64,000 nt of DNA from Stercorarius parasiticus (Eukaryota; Chordata; Aves; Charadriiformes; Stercorariidae). Made by a program: the position numbers and the translations under genes. The notes under the pieces were generated by a model. That model saw nothing but the letters and a program-made list of their open reading frames with translations. It searched no databases and had not been told where the DNA came from. Shown piece after piece: positions 14,231 through 28,400 of this stretch (positions within the stretch are counted from its first letter, which is position 1; each line of letters starts with the position of its first letter). The stretch lies in the NCBI GenBank assembly GCA_013396915.1, contig VWZL01004359.1, positions 124,001 to 188,000 of the forward strand, given 5' to 3'.

Positions 14231-17200
14231 AAATTGCCTCTGTATGTCTCTTAGCTGGTTTCTTTGGAGCAGATGCTCTATATCAGTTCGTTACTGTTCT
14301 GTACAAGGCAGAGTGGGATTCTAGTCTTTCTGAAACAAGATTTAGGATGCAGCCAAGCTGTTTGAAAACAAAAGAAACAAAAAACTCTTCTCAATATGTA
14401 TTCCCTAGAGTTAAACCTTGTGAGGAGAGAAAGATCTCAGAGAATGACAGGAAAGTCTCTTGCTGGAGGTATGTTAAAAGGGCTGTTGTTGAGGAAAGAA
14501 ACCCAGTTCTGATAGGACCCTCAGCTGGCCAGCGGCTGAAAACACCTGTACGAAATGTGGGTTGCTCGAGGGGTGCCTTTAATGAGAGTGCTTTGTTTTA
14601 AGTGTACACCGCTTAAAACAGGTAGGTATTGATTAAATTGGACTGATCGACTGCTTCAGCATAGGTAGTGAAAATTCATTTTATAACGCTTCCACGGTTT
14701 CTAGATTTTAACTGATACACAACACAACTGGGGGTAGAGTGGGAAGCAGCAGTTCCCTAGGCAAGATGAAGAAGCCGTTAGAAACAAGTGAGCCACCTTA
14801 CAGTCTTATGCTGAATTTTTCCAAATATTCTAGTCATATGAAATGGCTTCTGCCGACCTGGGAGGTAACATAGCTAGGTGTGCTGAAAGCTGCACACAGA
14901 AAACTCCCAACTTTACCACTGGTGCCAACACCACAGGCTTGGAGGAGGGGGAATTGGTCGCTCTTGGATGCTGAACTGACAGAAGCAATGAATTTGGAAA
15001 CAAAATCTTTAGCCTGCAAAACTCTATTCATGCTTCCCTAAGACATCCAGCCAGTCATCTCAGCCAAAATGTTTTGATAATGCAAGTTCTTGTACCCAAC
15101 TGAGCAAGCATTACTTTAATTGGCTCTGGCTTATCTCCAAATATGTTGTTATTAAGTGCTGTATCAATTACTGATCTTTGTTTATAGCTCATGAGACGCA
15201 ATTGAATGTTATTCATAAATACAAAGGCACTGAAGCTCAATTATCACATCTTAATATATACTTGTTTAAACAGTTATTTAATAATTTAAATACGTCTCGT
15301 TATATAATTACTAATTTATATAATTTTTGTGAACTATATAAAAAATTAAATTTAGTTCACATTCTTTTCATTTTTTCTTGTTTTCTGTGTGTACAGATTA
15401 TTACATAGGAACTACTTGTAGGCAATAAAGCCCATGTAAAAGAAATGGCTTATATCAGTGCCTTTGCTTTTCCTTGAGGAATAATTTCTCCAACGTTATT
15501 TATTTCATCATTTGCATTTGACTTGATGGTGGGATGTTGTGCTCTTAGTGTATATGGATTCATGTCTTTGATATGCTTCTGTTCTGGTTGTTCTTCAGTG
15601 TTCGCTGTATATTATTCAAGCTCTTGTTTCCTGTCTTTTTATACTTCTCGGCTTTTCTTCAGTAGATTATGATTTGAAAAAGAAAATATTTTCCTTGTTT
15701 CACTTAGTGAACTAGTGTGATTGATGAGCGTACACAGAAATTTCACTGGGGCGCTGAGTTTTTATCTTTTTGAAGCGCGTTAAGAATTTGACCCATGTCT
15801 GAAAACTCATTATTTTCCTGTTACATTGAGTACAGACTGACTCAAGTACTAAGAAGTGTCCCCAGACACATGTGCAATTCCAGGTGATGTCTGTTACAGT
15901 AGGTGTGGGTATAACCTACTGTTGAGCAGCAACATGCTATTTGCCACTGCTTTAAATGCAACTGTGTTGCTCTCCTAGGCTCGTTTTCATTAAGGCTACA
16001 TCAGTATTCTCTGTGCCGTGTCCACGGGTGGATTTTTGCATTACAAGTAATTCTAATATAGCACGCACCAAAACTGTGTTCTTACTAATTAATAGATGTG
16101 TTATGACATAATTGAAGGGCAATTTGAAGTGACGAAGTAAACTACAGCTTGTACCTCTTCAGCCTGTTTGCATGTTGTTTATCTGATTCTTTGCTGTCAT
16201 GTAGAGTGTTTGATGCTCTGTTGTGTTTTCCTAGGATACCGCTATACTTCTGCAAAGCTCAAATCAACTATTCATTTTTTTTCCAATTATTATAACTAGA
16301 GGATACAGTTTAAGATGGTTTCCTTATGTATTTGACTAGCTGCTTTCATAGGATAAGTAAGACACTCAAGTTGGTTTAGATTTCTGATGTTACCAGATAA
16401 CATGATAATTGCAGCGGAGAAAGGGGAAGGCTAGAAAGAAAGCAAATCCTAGTTAAAAAAACCTAAAAATAAAAGGCAAAGCGAAACTGAATGCTGGTTT
16501 TTATTTTTTTTGTGATAGTTGTAGTTACAAAACAGAAAACTTCTGACATTGGAACTGCATATTCCTAGCTGGGCATGCATTCTTTTAAAATTTATTTCTG
16601 TAGTCCAGCGAAAAGACTTATATTTTTCCAGTGAGCTTATTTAACCATCTGTTTCAGCATTGCTCTCTTTTCTGTGCCTGATTACAAATGCATATGTACT
16701 TGATTTGACATGGTCAGTTACATTCTGACAATAACATAACAAAAAATTCATGGTGAATTAAATGCTATTTTTTTTCATTTTAGTTCTGAAATGTATATGT
16801 CAATCTGTAATTTTAGCAAATAGCAGGGATGTTTTCATACTAACATACAGGATTTTGTTGCTAATCAAATTCTGTTAAGGTCACTCCCGTGCAAGTATCG
16901 TGTGTTTTTGGATGGTCTTTTGCACAAAACCTTCTACCACGAAGTCTTTTCTCTCACAAAGAATTACTGAGGGACTATGGCTATCTGAAGAACGTTCATT
17001 CTTGCTTTACTATTGGGATGCGTTGATAAATAGTGTAAGGTTTTTAGGCATGGTCTTTCCATAATTGTAACTGTAATGCTAATTTATTCCTGCACTTCTT
17101 ACCAGAGTGCAGACAGGGTCTCCCGGTTCCTGTTGTTTGTATTTAATTTAGGTATTTGTATTAACATTCAGATGCTTAAACTGGAGTTGAACAGTATATG

Positions 17201-17808
17201 GTGGTATTCTTTGTTTATGTCATAAGCTACAATTAGTGTAGTTACTGTGCAGTTGTCCCATTTTAAGACCTGTGTTTTTAATGATTTAAAAAACACATTT
17301 TTTGCAGGTATCTTTACAAAACATAGCTCCATATGATTTCCTCTGTTGAAATGGGAAGGGAATTAGAGTAGATTACATCTGAAGTATTCATATGATGCTT
17401 ACAGTACTGTTGTGTATTTTTGGAGATGAAGGATTAATTTGAGAAGTGAACCCTCTGGGGTATTTCTCAATATCTGTCAGAATTTTCACATGCGGTGATC
17501 TTCTCTGAGATCTTAAACTCCTTGAAGTTACTCAATGCCAGTCAACATCTTTGGGTTATAAATTAGTTTGTGATTAAACCATAATTGAATTTTGACGCAT
17601 ATTCACTTCTTGAAAGCTCTTGCTTGTGTAGCAGACTTTTCCCAGCTATCCTCAGTAACTTCTCTTGGGAAAATAAGGGAAATTCAAACTTAATAAATGA
17701 GTATGCAGGTATTACAAAATTTGATTGCTGATTGCATTGTCTTACACCTGGCACTTCATCAGTTGTCATGTCTCAAGTGTTATTGGTTTCACAGTGTTCT
17801 CACGTTCC

Positions 17809-17826
17809 CCTCTTCCCGGGAAGAGG
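17809..17826. promoter_or_regulatory. Perfect 18-bp palindrome with a STAT-like core
   Basis: CCTCTTCCCGGGAAGAGG reads the same on both strands. Its centre TTCCCGGGAA fits the TTC-N4-GAA arrangement described for STAT6-type sites. That is a motif match only. Nothing else here shows an enhancer, and the surrounding AT-rich sequence gives no further support. Confidence 0.35.
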
Positions 17827-20362
17827 AAGAAATAAATAAAATTGTACCTTCAGCAAGTGGGACCGCTCTATTGCCACTTCTGCTTTGGGCCACTGCCTAA
17901 TGCTGGTTCTTGTGGAGCTCTGTCACATTTAGCTAACTAGTAGAGAAAAGAAGAAACTTATGCAATGAAGATGTAGATAATAAATTAACTTTGTATTTAT
18001 GCTTTGTTGTGTTTTGTTGCTAAGGAAGGGATTTAAAAGATCAAAATATAAAAGTTGTATTGGAAGTGGCTTAAATCTGTTTTTCTCCATTCAACAGTCA
18101 AATTTCATTCCAATGTATTAAAATACTCATCTTCAGACATTTGAACTGTGGGATGAAAATAAAACTAAGTGCAAATTTGGACAGTGGCTTTCGTATGCAC
18201 TTAACTCCTGAACTCTACTAATACGTAGGGCTGCGCCTGATGTTTTTTGCTGCTATTATTTGAAGGGAGGTTTTGTTGTTAATACTTCAGCCAAGCAGAT
18301 AGGGCTGCATGTTTGTAGAGTGCTGTATCATGATTTAAACAATGTATTGTGAGTCTTTAGAAATGTTAGGCAAATAAACTAAATCTGAAAGAAGCAGGTT
18401 ATCTTGCCCTCTGAGTGGTTAGTTGATAAAAGGGACTTAGCATTTTCTGAGTGCTGATGTTATTATTCACCAAATATTTGAATAAGAGAAAAAAGAGGAG
18501 GGATTTGGCTCGCCTTCACAGACGTCTTCCAGCTCGTCAACAAAACAGTAGCCCTTGCTTGTCTTTGTTTCCATGGGTGCGTAAGAGTCATAAGAAAGCA
18601 ATTTAAAAAAATCAACCAAGTAAGGACATACAACTGGAAAGTAAACTTACTTGCAATTAAGTTATGACAAATTTTCATAGATGGATGTGGCAAGCGTTCC
18701 CAGAGGAGCCGTGGTGTTAGGTAGGCAGCCAAGCTAAGGTGAAGCTGGTGCTTCCCTCCCCCCTCCGCTTTCTTTTCCTCGGTGCGTTTCTAGGTGTGCA
18801 ATTCTAGACTGCCAGGACCTGATCGAGGCTTCTTCTGGTTTGGTTTGGGGTTTTAGTTAATTGGCTAACTCCCTGTGAATCAGAATTGTAGCTGTGGCAG
18901 CATGGTCCTTGTGCAGGTGGTGTAAAGATGGAATTCTTTGTTAGAGGGGTTGTTTATATTTTGCATCCAGACAACTGTAGAGAGACTTCTCTGGCTGCCT
19001 GCAGATGCAAACTTCTGAGTTATAGAAGATGCTGACCAAAATGGAGCATATTAGAATATAATTGCACATGGAAACTGAAGCCTCTATTGTATGTGGTGTT
19101 TTGAAAATTAAGAGGTAAAACCTTCTTTGAAAAGGCTCAGTAAGTCTTTTGGAAGTATTTATGCTTTCATGCTCTCTTTGGTTTAGTTGTCTTAAATAGA
19201 AAACTATTTATCAGTCAGGGAATAGTTCTTTACTTTGTGCAAGTTGTCTTTTGGGGGATTTTTCCTCATTAAACATGTTGGATATTTTAATATTTGGAGA
19301 AAAAAAAATCAAATGTCATTTGACTTTAAAGAGATTCTTTTTCATGCTTAAATGAAAATAATCTTCGCTTGTTTGGACTTGGTCTTAACTAAACGAAACA
19401 ACCTCTTCAATGTTTGTTTTGACTGTATTTTGCATTGTAGTCAAAATGTAAGATTATACCTGTCCATTGTTCAATTTACTATAGTGTTTGTTATGGTATT
19501 GTTTATGGGGAAGTCACATCTTTGAATAGGTATTGAAATCTGGTTTCTAATTAAGATCAAGGTTAGCTTAAAGAAAAGGGGCATGTTGCAGAACAGCTCT
19601 GATTAAGTGATACAGAATTCATTTGTATGAAGCTGAACAAAAATGATTCTGCTGTTGTGAAGAAAAAGCCTTTAGCCATCAGCATTTGTAATTTTACCAA
19701 GCAATAGTCTTGATTGTCGTCTGTTCAACAAGAACCTGGTGAAGTGTTAAGATTTTTACTTTAAATTACAAATGCAAACAGAGAAGTTTTCATCTTCATT
19801 CTGAGAGAAATTCTCATAGAATCCTGAGGAATAGGTTTGGTTTTAAAAGTGATTGCATTCCACACTTTCACATTTGTATCTAATGTAAAAGTTTTTTAAA
19901 AATAACCCCCCAAAGCTAATAAGGGCGCTGCACTTGGAACACAAAGTTCCTGTCTTTCTAAACAATGCTGTCTAATGCGGGAAAGCAAAAGGGTGAATTT
20001 AAGCAGTGGGACGCTTAGTCATTAGTTTCTTACTGTTAGTTTACACATACGGTATTGAATTGCAGAGTAGTAAAGCAGTCAATCTGACATGCTTACCCAG
20101 GGCCTGTGATTTTACAGCTAGCATCTAGGAGGTACTGGATACTTACACGCATGAGGAAAACTTTCATGCCTTTAGCCTTGATTTGTTTCTTGGTGTGTCA
20201 AAAGAAGCTGCAGAGCTTGCAACTGGTTCCTTATATGTGGGAGTAATTCTTTGGAGAGTGAAGACAGTGACATTAGTCCAGGCTGAGGAGAAGGTTTGAA
20301 ATGGGATGAGTTTCCTTTACAGTTGCATGCACACTCTTTTTGCGACACCTGAGTAAATGAGA

Positions 20363-20387
20363 CCCCAAGAGATAATCTCTCTTGGGG
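20363..20387. other. Tight hairpin, 10-bp perfect stem and 5-base loop
   Basis: CCCCAAGAGA (20363-20372) and TCTCTTGGGG (20378-20387) are exact reverse complements separated by TAATC. There is no T tract typical of a terminator, and none is expected in an intron of a Pol II gene. It could be the remnant of a small inverted-repeat element or chance. Confidence 0.75.
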
Positions 20388-20590
20388 GTATTTCAGCAGA
20401 CACTGATAGACTGCTCAGGAGACTTAGAGCTGTTTGGGATTGCCTAGAGGAGAGCTAGTTTTACCTGCTCTCTTACTGTAGCAGATCTGCCTGTCTTGCC
20501 ATCAGACATTGCAGTGCTTCCGTAGCCATCTTCCTCCACCTCAGCGTGTTCTCCCTCATTTGGGGATGGGCCTTTGCAAGATCTTCCTGC

Positions 20591-20870
20591 CCTCCTCAAG
20601 TACCTGAGGGCCCTATACGGAGAAAACGGAGCCAGATTGTTCCTGGAAGCACATGGTGTAAGGAAAAAGGTTGTGTGCTTTTTGGTGTGTGGTTTGTTTT
20701 TTTTAATCATGAGGGTGGTCAAATTCTGGAACAGGGACAGAAAGAGGTCGTGGGATCTTCATTCTTCGGGATATTCAGAATTTAACCAGATGAGGCCTGA
20801 GCCTGGTTTCCTTGACTCTGCCTGGTGTGGAGGTCACAGTAAATGACCTCCAGGTGTCCCTAACTTAATT
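20591..20870 (+). mobile_element. CR1 LINE 3' fragment, diverged
   Basis: The segment begins cctcctcaagtacctgaggg. It continues with gaaaacggagccagattgtt, atgagggtggtcaaattctgg, aacaggga and gacctccaggtgtccc. These appear in the order found in the 3' part of avian CR1. It is older than the 60095 copy: there are insertions, including a T run near 20698, and many substitutions. The terminal octamer repeats are not visible. Confidence 0.7.
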
Positions 20871-23800
20871 TTTTCTATAATTCTAAGCAAAAGTGTAATA
20901 ATTCTTGGAGAAGAACACGTATCATGCATAAATCTGTCATCATTGTGTTCTTGCTTTTCGCTAAGCCTGCACTTCTGAAAGTTTTAATCACAACATTGGA
21001 ACTCCACTGAAATCTCATATTGAGCTGAAGTCTTTAGCCATGTTTTTAAGTTAGCAGAAAGAAGATTTGTCCTTGATTGTATTGCTTAATTTAATTTTTA
21101 ATATCATTTTGATAAAAATAATTAGAAAATTTTTTAATATATGGATTTGAATGGAGTTCATGGCATGGAAGGGTAAATGGTTTTGCCACAGTAGAAACAA
21201 GAGCTAGCTTTGCAGATGGCTAAACATTCAGAAACTTTCTAATTTGGTTGCTTTTAAATGTAGGACACGATATTAGAACACAAGTATTATCACCCACATC
21301 AATTATTTTTGAATATGACTTCTGAAATTGGGGACTGTGTTGACATATGCAAAAAAAACCAAACAAAAGCTATGTTTCGCTAAAGTCCAGCTTGATAATT
21401 ATTAGAGCTATCTCTGGTCCAACAGACCTACTGTTTTCCCCTGTAGCAAAGCTGCTGTTTCTGGTTTGTCAGGACAAACAGTTTTGGAAAATAATCGCTG
21501 TTACAAATTAAAAAAAAAAAAAGTCCTACTGGACAATGTTGTTCCCATCTCCATCTTCCTTTTTGAAGAAATAATTTATGCTCCCAATGCTAGTGGTTTC
21601 TACAGCTAGGAAGAGACCAAGAATTTTTATATTTCTTGCATTTACTCATTAATATAATATATACGTATCAGAGTGAGGCTTCTGTTTGGGCATGGTAGGA
21701 CTGCCCAGTGCCTAAATCTCTGGGAGCAGAGCTGACCATAACCCTTCTCTTCATGCTTGGCCTCAATTTTTATGTAAGTTAATAACTATGTACCATAAAC
21801 CTAGGTTGTGCAAAAATTTGCCATAAAAATAATTGTGCTAAACCACCTTATTGTTGGATTCCGACAGCTTGTTCACATGTTGCTGCTTTCTATCCCTAGA
21901 CACAACGTAGCTTATAAGTGTGTTGAACAAGTCTAAACTATGTTGAAACTGTGTTTAGGAATAAACATACAAAACCAGTTTTGAACAAGTTGAAAATCTT
22001 ATGAGGAAGCCAAAGGAAGTTTTGCTATTGGCTTACATATAGAGCAGTAAGGTTCAAGCCTTCCTTGATCAGTTTGAAAACTGACTCGGCTTTTGTGATT
22101 TTGAAGATAAACTATGGAGAGTATCTTGACTGAATGGTAGCAATTTTGGTGAACTCGCTAGCTGCATTAGTTCACAAGCTCCACTGTGATCTACATAACC
22201 TGTTTGTCATACAAACCACGTGCAAGAGAAGTCATATACTTCAAAACAAATAAACATTAAGCTGTGTTGAGAAACTGAGAAAAAGTTCATAATTTAATGT
22301 CAACAGCTACAGTAGAAACTTCAGCAATTTATAATATACACTGCTGACTTTATTTTGTGAAAGTGGACTGTTCTAATGCACTGGATCTTGTAGTGCAAAT
22401 TCCAAGCTGTGCACTTTTGAATTAGCAGTGCTAATTGGTGCACTGATTGAAAATGTGACAATTTATGTTTATCCTCTGTGATTAATGTACAACATTCTTT
22501 GAAAGTTTAGTGTGATGTTATGCAGCGTTGAACAATCAATTAAATTTATGAATGATTTTGGAAGATTTTTGAGTTTCCCTTTCAGAGTCTCACAACACGA
22601 ATAACTGAAAATTGGTTCTAGCTACACCTGCTGGAAATAGAGTATGAGTTAGATTACTTTTTCTACATTAACTGGGAATGAAGCTTGAGAAAGTACAATT
22701 GGATGTAAACTATGCAAGAATTATGTTTAAGCTGTAGTTTTTTAAATCATACACAAAACACTAAAAAAGCATGGATAATGTGTCCTAGCACATCAGCTTT
22801 TTGTGTCTCAGTATGACATGACTTTCGGTTTTCTTGAAGACTTGTATTCGATACTCAGTTTGTGTATCTAAATGCAGTATGTACGCATACATTACTTTAA
22901 ATACTGTAACTTTTTAATAAGCAAGTAAAATGGTAAAAGATTCTTAATTTTCTGAACTACATTTCAGAATGTGTTGCAGTATTACATTGTGTACTCTTGA
23001 AATGTGTAAATCTTAAAACTAATGTTAAAATCAATTCTTTTTATGTTGTTAGATATTTTCTGTGGTCTTGCTTAACCTAGCAAGAGAGACACTGTTTTGT
23101 AGAAACAAATATAATTGACTTCAGCTACTTTTAACTATTTGCCTTGGGCTACTAAATTAACTTTTCCATTCTCTGAATAGTTACCGTGACAAGAAGTCCC
23201 TCTGTTTCCTGTTCTTAATTCTTGCCTGACTGTGTGGATTGAACTGTGCGACTGCACATGAAAATGAGGTGGTGTGTGTTCCTTCCCAGTCATAAGACAT
23301 ATCGCCCTATTCCAGGAAACACCACCCACTATTGTTTCCAAGACTTTGCAGATCTTATGTACATTAGTTAATTTAATTGTGATACAGTAATTGAAACCAG
23401 AAGTTCTTTTGCTCCCCACAAAAACTGTATTATATTTTTTATTACATATACGCAAATTTAAAACCCAATTAAAATATTCCTATATTTAGCATTGTTAGAA
23501 GTTGACACAAAAACACATTTCAAAATTACATATAAATTTTAACATACCCATATTGTTGATATCTCAACATAGAATATTTGGTTCTTCTTGCTGTGTGACT
23601 GGCTGTTAACACTAAGTATTCTTAGGCGGGATAAACACACAGTTGTTATTTTAAGTTAGCAATTCCTTATTAACAGAACTGTCCCTGCAGCTTTTCAGAA
23701 TGTTGAATATTCACTGATTTCTTACTAGTCATCAATGATGGTAAGTCTTTTATTTTTTTCCAGAGCAGTTTACACCTCTGACAACTTGTTTTTAATTTTG

Positions 23801-25024
23801 CGTTTTAAGGAAAAAAAAAAAAATGGGGTTTGGTTAATTCTCAAATAAAAAGCCTTGTCGTAATGGAGAGGAGACTTCAAGGTGAATTAAATATTAAGAG
23901 TAGAGAATACGTGCTGGTCTTTGTGCCTGTAATGGAGACAGCAAGGTGTGGAAACGGATATTTATAGAATACTTAGAGCTTTCAAAAGACTGGAAATTGA
24001 AATTCTGGAGAATTCATGCATGTAAATAATCCTGCAAGTTATAAACAGGATTACAAGGAATGCTGGATTTTTATTAATCTTTTAGAAACGTGTTCATGCA
24101 AGACTTCTAAGAACTATGAAACGGTTGCACTAAGGATCTGCTTTCAGTTGATCTCTTCACTTATGCACTCTGCAAGTGCATCAGATTGTGTTTGTACGAT
24201 AATCATTGCTGCCTTTTCTTCCTGGAAGCCTTCAGATACCCACACACCTCAACTTCTAATTCTACCTGTGATTCTAAAAAACTTTGAAAATAGCAAATTA
24301 TCATAGTATGTTCTGTACTGAAAATATAAAACATGGTGATAAGCCACAGTGGAAAAAAGTCTCATTTTCCACTTGAATTATTACTTAGTAGTTTCAGAAA
24401 GTAGTGATGATAGTACCTTCAACAATTTTTTTTTCTCCTTGTTTTTCATTGAAGCAATAGAATTAATTTTTGAAAAAGAAATATTATAGCTTATCTTGAA
24501 AAGGATTCTTTTCTCAAGGGGAAAACCTTGGTAAGTTCATGAACTTCTTCCAGCAGTAGGATTAAGATCTTGATTTGCCAGATTTATCAAAGACATTATT
24601 ACATTAGTGAAGATGAGAAAGAAAATGTGAATAGTATTTCAGTACTGCTAAGTCTTCACAAGCTTCTGATTCAAATGCCTGCATTAACAAGAATATTGTA
24701 TAATGAAATCTGTAGAACATGTTGCAGCGCTGTATTACCTCTGCCAAGGAGCATCATTGTGTATTTCTGCTGAAACAATATGCCAAATACTGAGATGAGT
24801 CTATGAGTCTGAAAATAAATATTTTGATTGGCCATGCCTTTAAAATGTGTTTTAATTGATTTTATTAAGACTGGCATTCTTCCAAAACTGCTGCACAAAC
24901 ACTTTGGGATCTGATCCTTCATCGTTTAAATAAATGCCAAAATTCCAGTTGACTTCAAAGAGAGCAGAATTAAGATCTTAGTCACCAAAAGATGCGTTCT
25001 GATTTTATCTCATGAACAGGAGGG

Positions 25025-25411
25025 TCATGCGTGATAGTCTGTTTGAAAGGCAGAAACAAGTACCTCGGTAAGCGAGTCCTCTTCATTCGAGTCGGCACTG
25101 AAGACATGTGTCAGTTTGCTCGGGTAAGGCAGCCTAACATTAAAAATGTTGTCTCTCATTAGACACGCTGTTAAGTCATCAGGTACGAGCAGCTTGCACT
25201 TAACAGGCAAACTTCCTTTGGTGTTCCAGTTGTCTAAATTGTTGATTGCTTCTATCTTTTTAAATCGTTGCAGTGATTCTCCATCTTGTGTTTGTGACGT
25301 GGAACAGCTAGTGGTGATGCAGCTGTGGCAGTCTAACGAATAAGCACTGCAAGGTTTGTAGAGAGGGTAATATCTTGTATTAGACATACTGACATAGTTG
25401 GAATAGCAAGA
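25025..25411 (-). other. Open frame of about 129 codons, unidentified
   Basis: The minus-strand frame is open from 25411 to the stop next to 25025; the first Met is at 25387. Its composition is protein-like and rich in Ser, Thr, Cys and acidic residues. It includes WNTKGSLPVKCKLLVPDD and ends SLTEVLVSAFQTDYHA. A possible acceptor (ctatgtcag) lies just before the first Met. I recognise no family. By a rough estimate at this base composition, about one open run this long is expected by chance in six frames of 64 kb, so it may be noise or the last exon of an unknown antisense transcript. Confidence 0.2.
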
Positions 25412-28400
25412 GAATCTGTTGACATTCAGTGTTTACATGCAAAGGAAAAGCTGCGAGATTTAGGCTGGCTGAAGCTGAATCATTTGCTCTGAGACTGATT
25501 GAATAGTAGAGTTTCTCCTTGGCGTCACTGTCATCCAGTCATTTACACCTCCCTTTTGTTTTTTCCTGTTAGGAACTGGGTTTCGATTCTGTCTGATTTT
25601 TGTGCTTCAAACTAAGTCATTTCACAGTGCAAAGTCATGAACAGTTATATTGGCCAGCGCTGGAGGCATGATAATGTGCAGCAGTAGGCAAGAGCGAGCA
25701 AGCAGAGAGCTTGCTGGGCTGATTTCTCTGCCAAAGCCCAGATCTCACCCAGGCTACAGCTGGAGTTCAAGTTTATCAGATGATTGGAAAGAATTAACTG
25801 CTCAGGCCTAAATGAGGAATGTGAGCTCAGAGATAGTTTGATTTGATGGGAAGAGATGGATGATTTTATGAAAACTGTTTTGTTGTTGATAACTGGATGC
25901 TTATCATATTCCAGACAGCTTTGGGTGCTTTTCATTTGTGTGAAGACTATTGGCTGTGATACATTTTCCGGAAAATTTGAGATGAAAAAAAACCTGCCTA
26001 AATATGGCTCTTTATTCACTTCCTCCTCCCAAATTCTCTGCATCCCCTATCCCTTCCTGTGTCTCACTTTCCGTTATGAATCAATGACGGTAGCAATACC
26101 CATTTATAATTTTATAGCTTAAACATAATTTTCCTGCATTATTCCAAGCCATGCACCGGTTGTTTTAGTTGCACCGATTTAGAAGGTCATTATTTTTGCT
26201 TTTCCATGTTGCTATTCACAACTCAATTAATATACGGTATCTGTAAGACATTATCTATTTAAGAATCGTGGCTTGAAGAGAAGATCGCAGATAGTTGGCA
26301 CTTCATTGGTTGATACTCTACCCAAAATGCTTTGAATGCAGTGACGGATCAATAAATAGGCCAGAATATTCTGTTTGCAAGAAGATGGGCAGCCAAAAGG
26401 AGCACTGATAACAGTGGTGAGGCTTCGTAAGGCACGCTGATTCCATCCATAGGCAGTATGGCAGGAGCTCAAGAAACAGCTTTCTGATTAGCTTGAACAT
26501 GTCATAGCAAATTATGACATCATGACAGGAGTCCTGGAGTTATATTTATGTATTTATATAATATATCTGTATCATATAACATGGTTATTTAATACCAGCG
26601 AGCACTGAAGAAAAATAGTTCCAAGTGATGCCAATTGTAATGGTTTTACTTTCTGCTGAGAGTTGGTGTGTAGTTGTTTGATGGCTGGGTCTAGTGCAAG
26701 CGAGGGGAGCAGGATGCCGTCTTTTGGGGACAGTCCAGTGTTTGCGGCGACACATCCCACGAGGCTGAGCCGGCAGCTCCACATGATGAGGTGCTGATGA
26801 AGGCTGCATGAGGCAGTGGCTTCTGGGGCTCAGCTAACAGACAGTAACATCTTACGGTGATAGTCAGGATATAAGAACATTCCTATTTTTTCATAAACCT
26901 TGGTGCAGTTAATTGAAAACTGTAAGGAGGAGGCCTAATGTTAGTAAAGATAGTTCAGACAGACTCAACCTGCGCTAGACAAGCTTATTTTCTTTCATTT
27001 CAAAGTCAGAGCATACAGATATTTGTGGGGAGAGTGTTCTTAGCATCCAAAGACCAGATTATAGGTAAGGGTTTCTGCTTTTTGATGGCTAGCTTCTTTC
27101 TAGTTAGACAAACAAACAACAAAAAAATGTTTTCCTTTGAGCCAGAGAAGGGAATTTCATTCAGCTGCGAAGACAGCTGATTTGCCTTGGGGTAAAATGT
27201 GAGAAGAAACAGATGTCCAAAAAAGGAGAAGCACTAGGGAATAAAATCATTGAAACTGCAAAATAAGAGTTTACAAATAAAGTATGTGAAAGCTTACTGT
27301 ACATAAACTAAAATAAAATTTAAGATCACTGCATGCTGTATAGTATCTTAAAGGGCTCATCCAGCTAACTTACTGGTTTTGCATTCACAGTCTTGCTTCA
27401 GGCTTTGTGCCAGAAAATCTTTGCTGCTTTCAGTAAGTGTATGCACATCATGTAAATATACAGTATAAAATTTTAAATTGAAGGTTACCTGGATTTTTCT
27501 TGAGGATATTTTGACAATATTCCTTAGAGCATTTTCTGTTCATAAAAAATTAATGAAAGCATGAGTCAAAACATTTAAAAATTCAAATTGACGTTGCAGT
27601 GTTATGAACTGCCTTTGAATTTTGCAAATTCCTGAAAGGCACTCTCTACAGACATTATAATGTCTCCAATTATAAATATTTCTTCTCAGGTAGTAGAATA
27701 ATTCTTCACGATGAAATAAGTTACTGTTTAAGCTTTCTGTTCTTGTTCTTGGTGAACGCCTATGTGCATCTTGGTCATGGTTTTAATTACTATATTTGAA
27801 AAGTCCTATTTGGATATTCTTAGGTACTGTGAGAAGCCACTATAGTCTGTTGCAGTTGTATGTCTGTCTTTCCCTAATTCAGATTTATATGCTGTCAAAA
27901 AAACAGCATTCTGCTACTGAAACTGAACATTTGTTCACTCTGACTTTGTGGGAGAAGAAAAATCTCCTTACCTTTTATGTGTAGGTCAGCATAAAGCATA
28001 ATATTTTTTTGGTTTTATCTCAAGAAATTATCTTACTTTATTTCCTTGTTGATTTTTTTTTTTCACTGTTTCTGAAAAAAATGGGTTAAATAAGTATTGA
28101 ACGTATATCAAAGACAGAATTGTTTTCAGGGACATTTCTTCATCTTTATGTTGTAAGAATAATTATAATGAATTTGATTTGTAATTACTGCCAGAGCAAC
28201 AATTCTGAGTTGAGTCAACATAGAGAAGGTAAAAAATATGGTGGGATGAGCCTGGGCTTCCACTGGAGAGGAGGACTCTGTTCTGACTTGCCTAACGTTA
28301 ACTCCAGAGCTTTCTCTCCTGCCCCCCATTTTCGCTTCCTCCCCCCACTCCTATAGCCATAAGCACTTCGTCATGTTGACACTGGCAATCGAACCGTCTT

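Larger units (their letters stand above)
12951..20590. other. Intronic sequence without recognised genes
   Basis: Mostly AT-rich intron. A strongly AT-rich stretch lies at about 15240-15360, mainly A/T with repeated taattt and tatata-like words. Hairpins at 14197-14230 and 20363-20387 and a palindrome at 17809-17826 are listed separately. No coding exon is supported. Confidence 0.6.

Noticed and set aside
25645..26043. 132-codon minus-strand frame
   Set aside because: There is no recognisable motif, and the length is about what chance gives in 64 kb.
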